From CAVXHV01 sp963761445 (lineage in GTDB: Bacteria > Planctomycetota > Planctomycetia > Isosphaerales > Isosphaeraceae), in NCBI GenBank assembly GCA_963761445.1, contig CAVXHV010000020.1, positions 1 to 64,000 of the forward strand: a DNA stretch of 64,000 nt, written 5' to 3'. The notes under the pieces are model-generated. The model ran no database searches. It had not been told where the DNA came from and saw only the letters and a program-made list of their open reading frames with translations. The stretch's first letter is position 1, and each line of letters opens with the position of its first letter. Shown here one piece after another: positions 63,800 to 64,000 of this stretch. Made by a program: the position numbers and the translations under genes.

Positions 63800-64000
63800 A
63801 CCAAACGACGACTGAGTCGTGGCAGCCCTACTATCCTGGGGGCCTCTCCTGGCCAACCTGACCATCGACGATACGTTGAGCGAGACAGCCGTCATCTCAG
63901 GCAATAGCCAGGATGGGTTTGACTCGATCCTCGAGAGCACCACGACGTGCTATACGCTTACGTCGGGTGCGCTTTGCTGGCCTTGGCCCGTACCTGCCCT
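63800..64000 (+). pseudogene. Toxin-carrier surface module, copy 3 (partial, runs off the window)
   Basis: TGACCATCGACGATACGTTG and the following ETAVISGNSQDGFDSILEST then TTCYTLTSGAL match copy 1 at 53148-53345 almost base for base. The left end joins unrelated sequence just after the immunity gene. The copy continues beyond 64000. Confidence 0.75.

Overview
The window looks like chromosomal DNA of a planctomycete, probably Isosphaerales or Gemmatales. The evidence is high GC, a surface protein with the LEPR-XLL N-terminal motif, a Tat-exported Gfo/Idh/MocA oxidoreductase, NIPSNAP/ThuA and molybdopterin oxidoreductase genes, a Ser/Thr kinase with sensor modules, giant WD40/TPR proteins, and dense families of short palindromic intergenic repeats. 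I see no rRNA, no tRNA and no true CRISPR array.

Layout. 1-3.3 kb is a graveyard of transposase and TPR-gene fragments around one small membrane protein. 3.3-5.2 kb holds a CurA-like NADP oxidoreductase and a toxin-first RelE/ParE-Phd type TA pair. 5.4-18.3 kb is a three-gene minus-strand operon: a kinase-TIR-DUF4062-TIR protein, a DUF4058 protein, and a roughly 3,000-residue nSTAND1-TM-WD40-PDZ-TPR protein broken by several frameshifts. This is the best candidate for an undescribed signalling or conflict system. 18.4-37.0 kb is mostly ordinary metabolism: Ldh_2 dehydrogenase, aldose epimerase, tandem paralogous membrane-anchored proteins, Gfo/Idh/MocA and molybdopterin oxidoreductases, a NIPSNAP-NIPSNAP-MBL-ThuA fusion, an amidohydrolase, and a HAD / unknown / PfkB operon. 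37.4-43.1 kb is one large frameshifted LEPR-XLL/beta-helix/DUF11/Calx-beta surface protein. 43.2-45.8 kb is repeat-rich non-coding DNA including a MITE copy with terminal inverted repeats and a 9-bp target duplication.

45.8-64 kb is a polymorphic-toxin island. Hint-domain toxin C-termini are followed by overlapping immunity genes (an HNH-like toxin plus immunity; a second toxin plus immunity joined by TTGA), there are orphan immunity genes (Imm1-like and others), and three partial copies of one Ser/Thr/Asp-rich surface module end at a conserved hinge, after which sequences diverge. Insertion debris (RAYT, IS4-type and DUF1670 remnants, REP-like repeats) lies between the cassettes.

A theme runs through the window: many otherwise well-preserved genes carry single-base indels, several in G/C runs. 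They may be real decay in an accessory region or uncorrected assembly errors, and this decides whether the largest genes are intact. Frameshifted genes are reported as such; where the open frames are long, the pieces are listed separately and cross-referenced.
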